From a bacterium (GTDB taxonomy: Bacteria; Electryoneota; B3-LCP), in the NCBI GenBank assembly GCA_018812585.1, contig JAHJDJ010000221.1, forward strand, positions 1-41,013: a stretch of DNA of 41,013 bases, given 5' to 3'. Below the pieces are notes generated by a model. It ran no database searches, was not told where the DNA came from, and saw only the letters and a program-made list of their open reading frames with translations. Within the stretch, counting starts at the first letter, position 1. The number at the start of each line of letters is the position of its first letter. Below are positions 16,878 to 24,126 of the stretch, piece after piece. The position numbers were made by a program, and so were the translations under genes.

Positions 16878-17264
16878 TCAACCTGCGAGATTTTGCACTA
16901 TCCACTGTAATTCATCGATATGAAACGGTTTGAATAAAATGCGATCTATCTCCCGGTTGCGGAGCATCTGGTGTACGTCATCGCACTCATAGGCTGTCAT
17001 CAAGGCCACCGGTAAATGTGGAAACTGCTTGCGCAGCCGACGCGCCAGATCGATCCCATCCATACCTTTCATGCGTAAATCTGAGATGACCAAATCCACT
17101 GGCGTGTTCAGCACCAGATTCAGCGCAGCTTCAGCGCTGTCCGCGCCGCAGGTAGAATATCCAATTTCTGATACCATTTCCATGACTACATCACGAATTC
17201 CATCTTCATCATCGACGATCAAAACTGTCTTGGATTCAGGATGGTTTTTGACGTCGCTTTTCAT
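16878..17264 (-). CDS. Stand-alone CheY-like response regulator receiver
   Basis: This 128-residue single receiver domain has no output domain. The expected residues are visible: acidic pair Asp18-Asp19 in IVDDEDGIRD, phosphoacceptor Asp62 in VISDLRMKGMDG, Thr90 in VALMTAY and Lys112 in ILFKPF. It could act by binding a partner, as CheY and Spo0F do. It lies between flgK and flgL within the operon, with AAGGTG before its ATG, so it is made with hook-junction proteins. The cognate kinase is not in the window. It could regulate the sigma-54 activator, motor switching or a checkpoint; the sequence does not decide. Confidence 0.9.
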   Translation of the reverse strand: MKSDVKNHPESKTVLIVDDEDGIRDVVMEMVSEIGYSTCGADSAEAALNLVLNTPVDLVISDLRMKGMDGIDLARRLRKQFPHLPVALMTAYECDDVHQMLRNREIDRILFKPFHIDELQWIVQNLAG

Positions 17265-17305
17265 GTTTTCACCTTAAATTAGTGATCCTGTCTCAGCTAC
17301 ACGCA

Positions 17306-18691
17306 CTAAGTCCTAATCGCCAATAGAGTCGATATCATCTGATCGGTTGTGGCTAAAAACTTGGCGATAGCAGTATAGGCCTGCTGATAGCGGATCAGAT
17401 TTGCCATTTCTTCGTCAATGGAAACACCTTCGGCTGAGATCTGCCAGTTCTCCATCTGCTGCATGGCCACTTCACTCTGGTTCAATTCATCCTGCGCGGT
17501 CTGCTTCAGAGCGCCCAGGTCAGCGGCGATAGCGCTGTAATAACCTCCGATGCTGGTCGTGCCGTTTTCCATGACCAACTCATTTTGGAGGTTGTAAATT
17601 TCCAGCGCTATATCGTTATTTCCGGGTGTCCCATCAGAAGACGCCGCGATTTTGTCGCTGCTCTGCAAAATCTCAGCAGATAAGGCGATATCTTTCGCGC
17701 CGGTGGTAGAAGGGTCAAAAAAGTTATTGCCTGATGATCCGTCCAGACCGTAACCGGTGATATGAATCGCGTTTAGATTATTTACTAATCCATTGGTGAA
17801 TTCATCCAGTTCGTTGATTAATTCTGGAATAACCTCATCGCGCACCAGCATTAAAGCTGCGATTTCGCCGGAGCGAATTGCTGCATCACTGCCATTATGC
17901 GCCCAGACGACGTTGTGCAGTTTGGCTTCATCGCCGGAAATTTCCTGCAGTTGCAACTGTTTGGCGGTATCGTCGTAGACCAGGATCTGTCCGCCAAGCC
18001 AGATCGTCATATCGCCACTGGCTTCATACTGAGTTTCGATATCCACCAGTTTGGAGAGTTCTCCGACCAGCAGATCGCGCTGATCCATCAGATCGTTGGG
18101 TGACATCCCCTGATTCACCTGATTAGAAATAGTATTGTTCAGGCTGGCAATTTGAGCAGCGATGGAATTGACGCCATAAATCTGACTTGATAGTTGGGAA
18201 TCGAGATCTCTCTGCTGATTTTTCAGGTCATCATACAGTTCGTTCAGAGTGTTGCCAAGCTGTTCACCTTTCTGTTTTAAGGCTGTCCGCGAGGAGGAAT
18301 TTTCGGGATCGTTCGCCAGATCAGACCATGCTGACCAGAATTCATCGAGAACTCCACTAACGCCATACCCCGAGGTTTCGCCCAGAATAGTTTCAACTTG
18401 CGCCAGGGCAGTATTCTGGAAGTCGAGAAAACCCTGGTTTTCGCGTTCAGCCAGGACCATACGGTCCAGATACTGGTTGCGCATGCGCGTGATAGAAACC
18501 ACGTCCGAACCCATACCGAAAAACTGACCCTGGTATTCATGGGCGGGTGTGAAGGCTTCCATATCCGCACGCTGGCGAGTGTAGCCGGGCGTATTGACAT
18601 TGGCAGTATTATGCATGGCGGTGTTCATGGCCCACTGCTGCGCCATCAAGGACCGCTTGGCGATATCAATCGCATCGAATAGAGTCGGCAT
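17306..18691 (-). CDS. flgK: Flagellar hook-associated protein 1, FlgK
   Basis: The 461-residue protein is the first junction layer on the hook. It shows the N-terminal rod/hook-family motif (LMAQQWAMNTAMHNTANVN, then TPGYTRQ) and GVSGVLDEFWSAWSDLANDPE, which is characteristic of FlgK. The C-terminus (GVSIDEEMANLIRYQQAYTA, then IAKFLATTDQMISTLL) is the classic HAP1 end. It is somewhat shorter than enteric FlgK (about 550 residues), mainly in the middle. It follows flgN by 38 bases. Confidence 0.96.
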   Translation of the reverse strand: MPTLFDAIDIAKRSLMAQQWAMNTAMHNTANVNTPGYTRQRADMEAFTPAHEYQGQFFGMGSDVVSITRMRNQYLDRMVLAERENQGFLDFQNTALAQVETILGETSGYGVSGVLDEFWSAWSDLANDPENSSSRTALKQKGEQLGNTLNELYDDLKNQQRDLDSQLSSQIYGVNSIAAQIASLNNTISNQVNQGMSPNDLMDQRDLLVGELSKLVDIETQYEASGDMTIWLGGQILVYDDTAKQLQLQEISGDEAKLHNVVWAHNGSDAAIRSGEIAALMLVRDEVIPELINELDEFTNGLVNNLNAIHITGYGLDGSSGNNFFDPSTTGAKDIALSAEILQSSDKIAASSDGTPGNNDIALEIYNLQNELVMENGTTSIGGYYSAIAADLGALKQTAQDELNQSEVAMQQMENWQISAEGVSIDEEMANLIRYQQAYTAIAKFLATTDQMISTLLAIRT

Positions 18692-18729
18692 CCTGCATTA
18701 ACTCCGGTTATTCGGTACAGTCCGATGAG

Positions 18730-19290
18730 TTAGAGAACCTTGTTGACTAAAACATTGGTGCCATTCTGGCGCGCCTTCTGTCCCGATGGATCGTACATCT
18801 GCGAAATATCGGAGGCATCGATCATCCAGCCGATGTTCTTCTGGATAAAATCGAGGCTGCGCTTGACCAGCATCTGGTTGACACGATTGGAGCGCCGAAT
18901 CTTTTCGACGAGGCCGGACAGGTCTTCTTTTAAGGCTTTCAACTCTTCAGATACATCACCCAGCGTCATTTCGATCAGATGCGTCAGCGTAATTTCGTCT
19001 CCGCTCATCCCTTGAGACAAAGCAAACTCATTGACTTTGGCAATGCGCATCTGCTCCAGTCGCTTGATTTCATCGATGAGATCTTCCTGACGTTCTACAG
19101 TGCCCTGAAATGCTTCAATATCATCTGCCAGGAGATACTTTTTCTGATGATTCAGATGATTCAGGAAAGAGTTCAGCACCTTCTCCTCATCCCGGATCAG
19201 AGCAACCAGTTCCTGAATGAAAGTATCAAGGGTCTTGTGATCCCTGGTGTGGGATGCCTTGATGGATGTTGCTGTTGCTTCGGACATCAT
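18730..19290 (-). CDS. flgN: FlgN-type export chaperone for FlgK and FlgL
   Basis: The 186-residue protein is all helical, with a long N-terminal coiled-coil region (FIQELVALIRDEEKVLNSFLN, ERQEDLIDEIKRLEQMR) and VEKIRRSNRVNQMLVKRSLDFI near residue 135. These fit the FlgN family, which guards FlgK and FlgL before export. Its place directly before flgK supports this. Paired ATG codons overlap the end of the preceding flgJ by four bases, and AAAGGTC lies upstream. Confidence 0.88.
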   Translation of the reverse strand: MMSEATATSIKASHTRDHKTLDTFIQELVALIRDEEKVLNSFLNHLNHQKKYLLADDIEAFQGTVERQEDLIDEIKRLEQMRIAKVNEFALSQGMSGDEITLTHLIEMTLGDVSEELKALKEDLSGLVEKIRRSNRVNQMLVKRSLDFIQKNIGWMIDASDISQMYDPSGQKARQNGTNVLVNKVL

Positions 19291-19664
19291 TCTTGACCTT
19301 TTATTATATCAGATTGAATCTTCGTATTATTATCATCGGGTATGATCTGCTGAGCCCGATTGAGTTGGCGGTAAAGCGTTTCAGCCAATCCCATTCCGCC
19401 GCCTTCAGACAGAGACTTGGCCAGATTTTCCCGGATCATTTCACCATAAAATTGAGACGCTGTCCCTTCCGATACCATGGACCTTTCGAGCTTTGCTTCC
19501 CGCAGTATTTCATTCAGCATCACTTCCTCGAAATCCTGGCAGACCTGCAGAAGTTGATCTTTGTCCGATTCTGAGGCGGGAGGATTGGTGATTCTGCGTT
19601 CTGCCTTGGAAGCCTCGAACAGAGTCTGTTGAACCAGTAATTGTATGGAGTCAGGGGAACTCAT
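19287..19664 (-). CDS. flgJ: Rod-binding protein FlgJ, N-terminal domain only
   Basis: A 125-residue protein carrying only the FlgJ rod-binding domain: QVCQDFEEVMLNEILREAKLE, then a FYGEMIRENLAKSL segment and GGGMGLAETLYRQL. The C-terminal peptidoglycan hydrolase domain of enteric FlgJ is missing, as in many other phyla, so wall opening for the rod must be done by a separate enzyme not seen here. It begins ten bases after flgI. Confidence 0.9.
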   Translation of the reverse strand: MSSPDSIQLLVQQTLFEASKAERRITNPPASESDKDQLLQVCQDFEEVMLNEILREAKLERSMVSEGTASQFYGEMIRENLAKSLSEGGGMGLAETLYRQLNRAQQIIPDDNNTKIQSDIIKGQE

Positions 19665-19673
19665 CGTCTTCCT

Positions 19674-20783
19674 TTATATAATAACCAGATCAGCTTGCAG
19701 TGAACCGGCTTCTTTTAACGCCTGAAAAATCGCGATCAGGTCAACCGGAGTGACACCCAAACTGTTCAGCGCAGCGGCAACCTCGCCGATGCTGGTTCCT
19801 TCCGGTATGGCGACCATGGGAGTTTGTGATTCATTGACCGTGATCTGATCCAGCGGCCGCACTACCGTATTCCCTGAAGAGAACGGCCCTGGCTGAGAAA
19901 TGATTGGAGCGGAGTTGACCGCAATGGAGATCGATCCGTGAGTGATTGCCGCGGGCCGCAGGCGCACGTTTTCTCCGACGACGACTGTACCGGTGCGTTC
20001 ATTAATGATCACGCGGGCGGGAACGTCAATTTCGAGTGTCAACGCTTCCGCGGCTGCGATGAATTCGATTTCACGACCGTTGCGATAATCCTGCGGCACT
20101 TGGATTTCAATCCCGCTGGCATCGACCGCGCGAGCTATGTCTGTGCCGAATTGCGTGTTAAATGCTTCTACAACCCGCTGCGCTGTTGTAAAGTCCGGCG
20201 CATTCAAATTAAAGCGCATGGTCCCCTGATCGAAAGCCAGAGTATCGCCTGCACGTTCAGCGACACCACCATTGGGTACTCGACCCACAACCGTGTAATT
20301 TTTTCGAGCTGACACGCGGCCAGACTGAATGTTGAATCCACCGACCGAAATCGGTCCCCTGCCACTACCCCAGACGACACCGTCAAGCTCGGATAAGGGC
20401 GTCGGCAGCAGAGTTCCACCTGCCAGGCTGCTGGCATCACCGATGGAACTGACCGAGATGTCAAAACGAGTGCCGGGACGCACAAAAGGATGCATCTCCG
20501 CGGTGACCATGACTGCGGCTACGTTACGCGGCTGAATGTCATCCGGATTGACGGTAATACCAAAACGGACCAGCATATTTGCCAGGGATTGTTCCGTAAA
20601 AGGTGACCTGTACCGATCACCTGTGCCGTTCAACCCGATAACCAGCCCGTAGCCTATGACTGATTTCGTGCCTGCTCCTTCAAGCTTGGCGATATCTTTC
20701 AGCCGCACCTCTGCCGTTACTGAAGTCAGTAGCAGACACAGGAACAGACATATAATCAGCGATGATTTTAACACACGTCTCAT
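19674..20783 (-). CDS. flgI: Flagellar P-ring protein FlgI
   Basis: The 369-residue protein has a signal peptide ending near LLLTSVTAEVRLKD for export to the periplasm, where it forms the bushing ring in peptidoglycan. Family motifs are clear: RLKDIAKLEGAGTKSVIGYG, LNGTGDRYRSPFTEQSLANM, NVAAVMVTAEMHPFVRPGT, and the C-terminal GVTPVDLIAIFQALKEAGSL. The length is normal. It sits between flgH and flgJ as in many flagellar operons. Confidence 0.97.
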   Translation of the reverse strand: MRRVLKSSLIICLFLCLLLTSVTAEVRLKDIAKLEGAGTKSVIGYGLVIGLNGTGDRYRSPFTEQSLANMLVRFGITVNPDDIQPRNVAAVMVTAEMHPFVRPGTRFDISVSSIGDASSLAGGTLLPTPLSELDGVVWGSGRGPISVGGFNIQSGRVSARKNYTVVGRVPNGGVAERAGDTLAFDQGTMRFNLNAPDFTTAQRVVEAFNTQFGTDIARAVDASGIEIQVPQDYRNGREIEFIAAAEALTLEIDVPARVIINERTGTVVVGENVRLRPAAITHGSISIAVNSAPIISQPGPFSSGNTVVRPLDQITVNESQTPMVAIPEGTSIGEVAAALNSLGVTPVDLIAIFQALKEAGSLQADLVII

Positions 20784-20796
20784 GGTTATATCCAGA

Positions 20797-21396
20797 TTAG
20801 AATATTTTGTTGATCAGCTTTGTAATCCAGCCCGGCTTGGATGCAGAATTAACGTCACCTTTGCCAGTGTAGGATATCTCGGCATTGGCGATGCGATAGG
20901 AATGGACTGTATTCTGCCCGGAAACGTCTTCGGGTCGAATCGAACCTTTCAGCGTCGTAACCTGCTTCTCACCATTTACTTTTATTTCGCGCGTGCCTTC
21001 TATGACGAGATTGCCGTTCTCGGTAATTTCCACGATCCGGGCGCTCATGGTCCCTTCCAGGCTGCCCATACGCTTAGTGCCGCCGCTGCCGTCGTATTTG
21101 TTTCCCCAGCCGGCGCTGGCGCCGTAGTTGATGTCGGAAAGGTCACCGGCGCCTGAGGCAGAAGCTCCGAAATCGTTGTCGTTTTCCAGCTCAGTGCCAG
21201 CTTCCTGCTCACCGATGGAATATTCCACGATCAGAATGGTGACGACGTCCCCGACTTGATAAGCACGCCGGTCGGAAAACATGGAGCGGGCGATGTTTTC
21301 GGAGAATTTTTTTTCACCAGCTTCTCCGATGGTTGTGCCGACTAATAGTAATATCAAAGCCAGCATAATCCTGTGGATGATAGTTTTTTGCATCAT
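20797..21396 (-). CDS. flgH: Flagellar L-ring protein FlgH without lipobox cysteine
   Basis: A 199-residue protein. The N-terminal hydrophobic stretch (LALILLLVGTTIGEAGEKK) looks like an ordinary signal peptide. FlgH is normally an outer-membrane lipoprotein with an acylated Cys after the signal; this protein has no Cys anywhere. The rest fits the family: MFSDRRAYQVGDVVTILIVE, MSARIVEITENGNLVIEGTR, VTTLKGSIRPEDVSGQNTV and IANAEISYTGKGDV. It pairs with flgI next door, so the ring is still expected. It may be held in the outer membrane without a lipid anchor. Confidence 0.93.
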   Translation of the reverse strand: MMQKTIIHRIMLALILLLVGTTIGEAGEKKFSENIARSMFSDRRAYQVGDVVTILIVEYSIGEQEAGTELENDNDFGASASGAGDLSDINYGASAGWGNKYDGSGGTKRMGSLEGTMSARIVEITENGNLVIEGTREIKVNGEKQVTTLKGSIRPEDVSGQNTVHSYRIANAEISYTGKGDVNSASKPGWITKLINKIF

Positions 21397-21416
21397 GATC
21401 TGTCTCGCATCGATTT

Positions 21417-22148
21417 CTATTCCAGGCTCACATGGTCTGCATCCACGACCACCGCCCGCATTCTCTGACCGTTATTATTTAATCGTACCCAAATTTCCTC
21501 GCCCAGAGCTCCGGCTTCGAGGGCTACCGCTGAGGCTTTGATAGCGAAAGCTGATCGGTCGATCACGATCTCTACCCCATCCCCCTTCTGTACGAGGGAA
21601 ATCGGTTTGACCTGGTCCCATCGAATGGGGGAATCCGCGGATAGATAGCGCACGACTTCCATCCCGATCACATGCTCCGGATGGAGTACAGCGCTGCGCA
21701 GGTGAATCGAACTTAATTCAATTTCCTGTATGCGGATATTCTCTGCGGTTATTTTTTCACCGCGTTTCAGCATCTTGACAGGGATGGCAACGGTTCCGTA
21801 TAGTTTAGCTTCAACACAAAGATGCTGCATCGCCCGGTGACCAGCGGCATCGCAGCAAAGCAGGGAAATGACTTGGCGTCCGGGCATCAGTTGGCGAGGC
21901 TGCTGTAAGATGATTTCCAGAGGCAATTTACCCAAATCAGCGATTTTCTGCTGTGGCTCGGTAAACTGCACCGTAACCTTAATTGAATCACCAGCTATCG
22001 TGTTGAATAGTTGCGTTAAAACAGGCGTCAACTCAGCAACCCGGGCATTCGAGTTGTTGACCACGGTTGTTAAATCGGCGGCAGGCGCGGCTGCCGCAAA
22101 CAACGACAACGTCAGCAGGATGAAACTTATATTAGACCTTTGATTCAA
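21417..22148 (-). CDS. flgA: P-ring assembly chaperone FlgA
   Basis: The 243-residue protein has a signal peptide (SFILLTLSLFAAAAPAADL) and a C-terminal SAF-type domain: VAIPVKMLKRGEKITAENI, VVRYLSADSPIRWDQVKP, and a final GDGVEIVIDRSAFAI. FlgA assists FlgI polymerisation in the periplasm. The start is a TTG; AAGGTG lies five bases upstream and overlaps the flgG stop codon, which favours this start and translational coupling. Its place between flgG and flgH is a common order outside the Enterobacteria. Confidence 0.93.
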   Translation of the reverse strand: MNQRSNISFILLTLSLFAAAAPAADLTTVVNNSNARVAELTPVLTQLFNTIAGDSIKVTVQFTEPQQKIADLGKLPLEIILQQPRQLMPGRQVISLLCCDAAGHRAMQHLCVEAKLYGTVAIPVKMLKRGEKITAENIRIQEIELSSIHLRSAVLHPEHVIGMEVVRYLSADSPIRWDQVKPISLVQKGDGVEIVIDRSAFAIKASAVALEAGALGEEIWVRLNNNGQRMRAVVVDADHVSLE

Positions 22149-22156
22149 GCTGCACC

Positions 22157-22945
22157 TTAGCGTTTCAGATTGACCGCTTCTTTCATCATTTCGTCCGCGG
22201 CTTTAATGCCCTTTGAACTGATTTCGTAGGCTCGCTGCGCAGTAATCATATCGACCATTTCCTCCACCACGGAGACATTCGAGCCTTCCAGAAATCCCTG
22301 CTCTATATCACCGAAACCATCACGCCCGGCTTCGCCTCGAATGGGCGGGCCTGAAGCCAGCGTTTCATGATAGAGGCCTTGCCCCGCTGAGGTCAATCCT
22401 GCGGGATTGACAAAGCGGGCTAATTCAAACTGACCAACTTCATCCGGCATGGTCTGGCCCGCGGAGATGATGGACACAATCCCTTCGCGGCTGATTAAAA
22501 TCTGCTGAGTATCAGGCGGCACTTCGATGGACGGCTCTAACATGTAGCCGCTGGCAGTCACCAGTGTGCCGTTAGGATTCAGTTTGATTTGACCGTCGCG
22601 GGTATAAGCTACGTTGCCATCCGGCATCTGTACCTGCAGAAACCCGTTGCCGGTAATCGCGACATCCAGGGCGTTGTTAGTTTCCATCAGCGTTCCCTGG
22701 GCAAAACTACGGGTATTAGCCACCGGTCGAACACCATGTCCGATAGATAACTCAACGGGCTCAATGGTATTTGAGCTTAGGGAGGCATTGGCGGGTCGCA
22801 GCACCTGGTACATCAAATCCTGGAACTGCATCTCCATCTTCTTGAATCCGGTCGTGTTGACGTTCGCCAGATTATTGGCTATGTTATCCAGATTCAATTG
22901 CTGGGCGAACATGCCGGAAGCTGCGGATCTTAAGGCTCTGATCAT
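22157..22945 (-). CDS. flgG: Distal rod protein FlgG
   Basis: The 262-residue protein is the normal length. It begins MIRALRSAASGMFAQQLNLD with NIANNLANVNTTGFKK, the rod signature, and ends FLEGSNVSVVEEMVDMITAQ with RAYEISSKGIKAADEM. These are strongly conserved FlgG motifs. FlgG forms the distal rod that crosses peptidoglycan and outer membrane and is threaded by the FlgI and FlgH rings encoded downstream. Confidence 0.97.
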   Translation of the reverse strand: MIRALRSAASGMFAQQLNLDNIANNLANVNTTGFKKMEMQFQDLMYQVLRPANASLSSNTIEPVELSIGHGVRPVANTRSFAQGTLMETNNALDVAITGNGFLQVQMPDGNVAYTRDGQIKLNPNGTLVTASGYMLEPSIEVPPDTQQILISREGIVSIISAGQTMPDEVGQFELARFVNPAGLTSAGQGLYHETLASGPPIRGEAGRDGFGDIEQGFLEGSNVSVVEEMVDMITAQRAYEISSKGIKAADEMMKEAVNLKR

Positions 22946-22963
22946 TTTATTTTATCTCCTGAA

Positions 22964-23707
22964 TTATTTCACTGCACCGAGTTCGTTGACGGCTTTCCCC
23001 AAAGTCGTATCTTGAGCTAAAATAGTCTTAGCCGCCGCCTCATACAGCTTGTTGATATGCAGCATATCAGCCATCTGCGATATGATGTTGACGTTGGATT
23101 CTTCGATAAACCCGGGATGCAGGTTGGGCAGCTCGAGTTGAATCGGTTCCTGATCAGCCGTCAGCAAGCCGTCTTTCAAGTGTGACATTTTCGTCGATGA
23201 ATCAAAGCCGACAATCAGCAGCCGGTCGAGGGCTTGTTCTGCCGGGGCATCGGCAGGTTTCAGGTAAAGCTCGCCTACTTGGTTGATTTTCAGATCGCCG
23301 TCAGGAACGTAGGACATGCCCTGTTCAGTCATGACGCGGTAACCCGTTGAGGTCACCAGTTCTCCGCTGGCGTTCAACTGAAAGCGGCCGTCTCGGGTAT
23401 AAGCCAAACCGGAACCGGTTTCGACGACGAAGAATCCATTTCCCTGAACCGCAACATCCAGTGGGTTGCCGGTATGCTTCAGACCCCCGTTCTCGGTCAA
23501 TCCTCCATTTGCGCTCTCGGCCACTGGGTAGGCTTGCCCCATGGCTGCAGGATGCGGTTCGACAGCCTGATCCAACATGGAACGGAAAACGACCTTTTCA
23601 GCCTTGAATCCCACAGTGCTGGCATTCGCCAGATTGTTGGTGATGGCTTCCAGATTGCGCTGGCGGGCTAACATCCCGGTTGCTGAGTGATAGAGTCCTT
23701 TAATCAT
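22964..23707 (-). CDS. flgF: Proximal rod protein FlgF (FlgG-like)
   Basis: The 247-residue protein begins MIKGLYHSATGMLARQRNLE, with AITNNLANASTVGFKAEKVV following, and ends EESNVNIISQMADMLHINKL. It is a second rod/hook family protein next to flgG and matches FlgF in length and order. It is the first gene after the sigma-54 type promoter, with the ATG about 35 bases from the -12 element. An FlgG-paralogue annotation would also fit. Confidence 0.93.
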   Translation of the reverse strand: MIKGLYHSATGMLARQRNLEAITNNLANASTVGFKAEKVVFRSMLDQAVEPHPAAMGQAYPVAESANGGLTENGGLKHTGNPLDVAVQGNGFFVVETGSGLAYTRDGRFQLNASGELVTSTGYRVMTEQGMSYVPDGDLKINQVGELYLKPADAPAEQALDRLLIVGFDSSTKMSHLKDGLLTADQEPIQLELPNLHPGFIEESNVNIISQMADMLHINKLYEAAAKTILAQDTTLGKAVNELGAVK

Positions 23708-23742
23708 GGTCGCAAGAATCCTATTAATCCACTAAAGGTTTT

Positions 23743-23758
23743 TGCAAGTAACATGCCA
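23743..23758 (-). promoter_or_regulatory. Sigma-54 (RpoN) promoter of the flagellar operon
   Basis: The minus strand reads TGGCATGTTACTTGCA. The consensus is TGGCACG, four bases, TTGCA or TTGCT; only the sixth base differs. The invariant GG and GC are exactly ten bases apart. The predicted start site is about 12 bases beyond the GC, leaving a leader of about 25 bases before flgF. No other sensible promoter lies between here and the fliC promoter, so it may drive the whole run down to 4913. An enhancer-binding activator such as FlrC or FleQ would be required and is not in the window. Confidence 0.85.
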
Positions 23759-23769
23759 TCAACCTTAGT

Positions 23770-23784
23770 TACTGTTTTACAGTA
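23770..23784. promoter_or_regulatory. Perfect inverted repeat just upstream of the sigma-54 promoter
   Basis: TACTGT and ACAGTA are separated by three bases. The site is centred about 45 bases upstream of the predicted start site, close to the -24 element. It could bind a dimeric regulator. It is nearer than typical enhancer sites, so a repressor or accessory factor is as likely as an activator. No binding protein can be named. Confidence 0.4.
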
Positions 23785-24041
23785 CTATAGAGGATTTTCT
23801 GTCTGACTTTAAGGGGGTAAGGGATGCCTATGAGGATCAAAGAAGGGAGTTTTTTTCCGCTTTGGGAGAAACTGGTTCAAGGGTCATTCAGAAAGAGGGG
23901 AAAAGGGCTAAAGTGGGGGGTGAAAATGGAACATTCCGAGGGTATAAAACCTGCCAGAGGCACGTAAACCCCCGGCTATTTTTGTGGATGCACTTTTCCC
24001 CTGAACTGCAGATAACGCTGATTTCGCTGATTTCACAGATT
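23785..24041. other. Intergenic stretch with no gene seen
   Basis: No convincing frame exists on either strand. The plus-strand frame at 23862-24161 runs through a terminator and tandem repeats and into the next gene. Any distant enhancer sites for the sigma-54 activator would be expected here, roughly 80-200 bases upstream of the start site. A short ATTTCGCTGATTTCACAG run near 24020 looks like intergenic repeat debris. Confidence 0.6.
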
Positions 24042-24067
24042 AAAAAACGCCCCGATCGCTCGGGGCG
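24041..24067 (-). terminator. Intrinsic terminator after beta-helix protein gene
   Basis: An eight-base GC-rich stem, CGCCCCGA with TCGGGGCG, has a four-base loop and is followed on the minus strand by six T residues. The plus strand also has a short T run, so it may work both ways. The same stem with another loop ends the metallopeptidase gene at 26255-26280. Confidence 0.88.
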
Positions 24068-24069
24068 CT

Positions 24070-24116
24070 TTTACTGTTTACTGTTTACGGCTCACGGTTC
24101 TCGGCTCACGGTTCTC
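24070..24116. repeat. Short tandem repeats in the 3' untranslated region
   Basis: Three heptamers (TTTACTG, TTTACTG, TTTACGG) are followed by two perfect copies of the 14-base unit GGCTCACGGTTCTC. The array fills the space between the stop codon of the beta-helix protein gene and its terminator. Heptamer arrays also sit at the same place in the metallopeptidase gene. Confidence 0.8.
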
Positions 24117-24126
24117 GGTTTACCAT

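Noticed and set aside
24070-24116. Possible CRISPR-like array
   Set aside because: The repeat units are directly adjacent without unique spacers, and no cas genes are present; these are simple tandem repeats.
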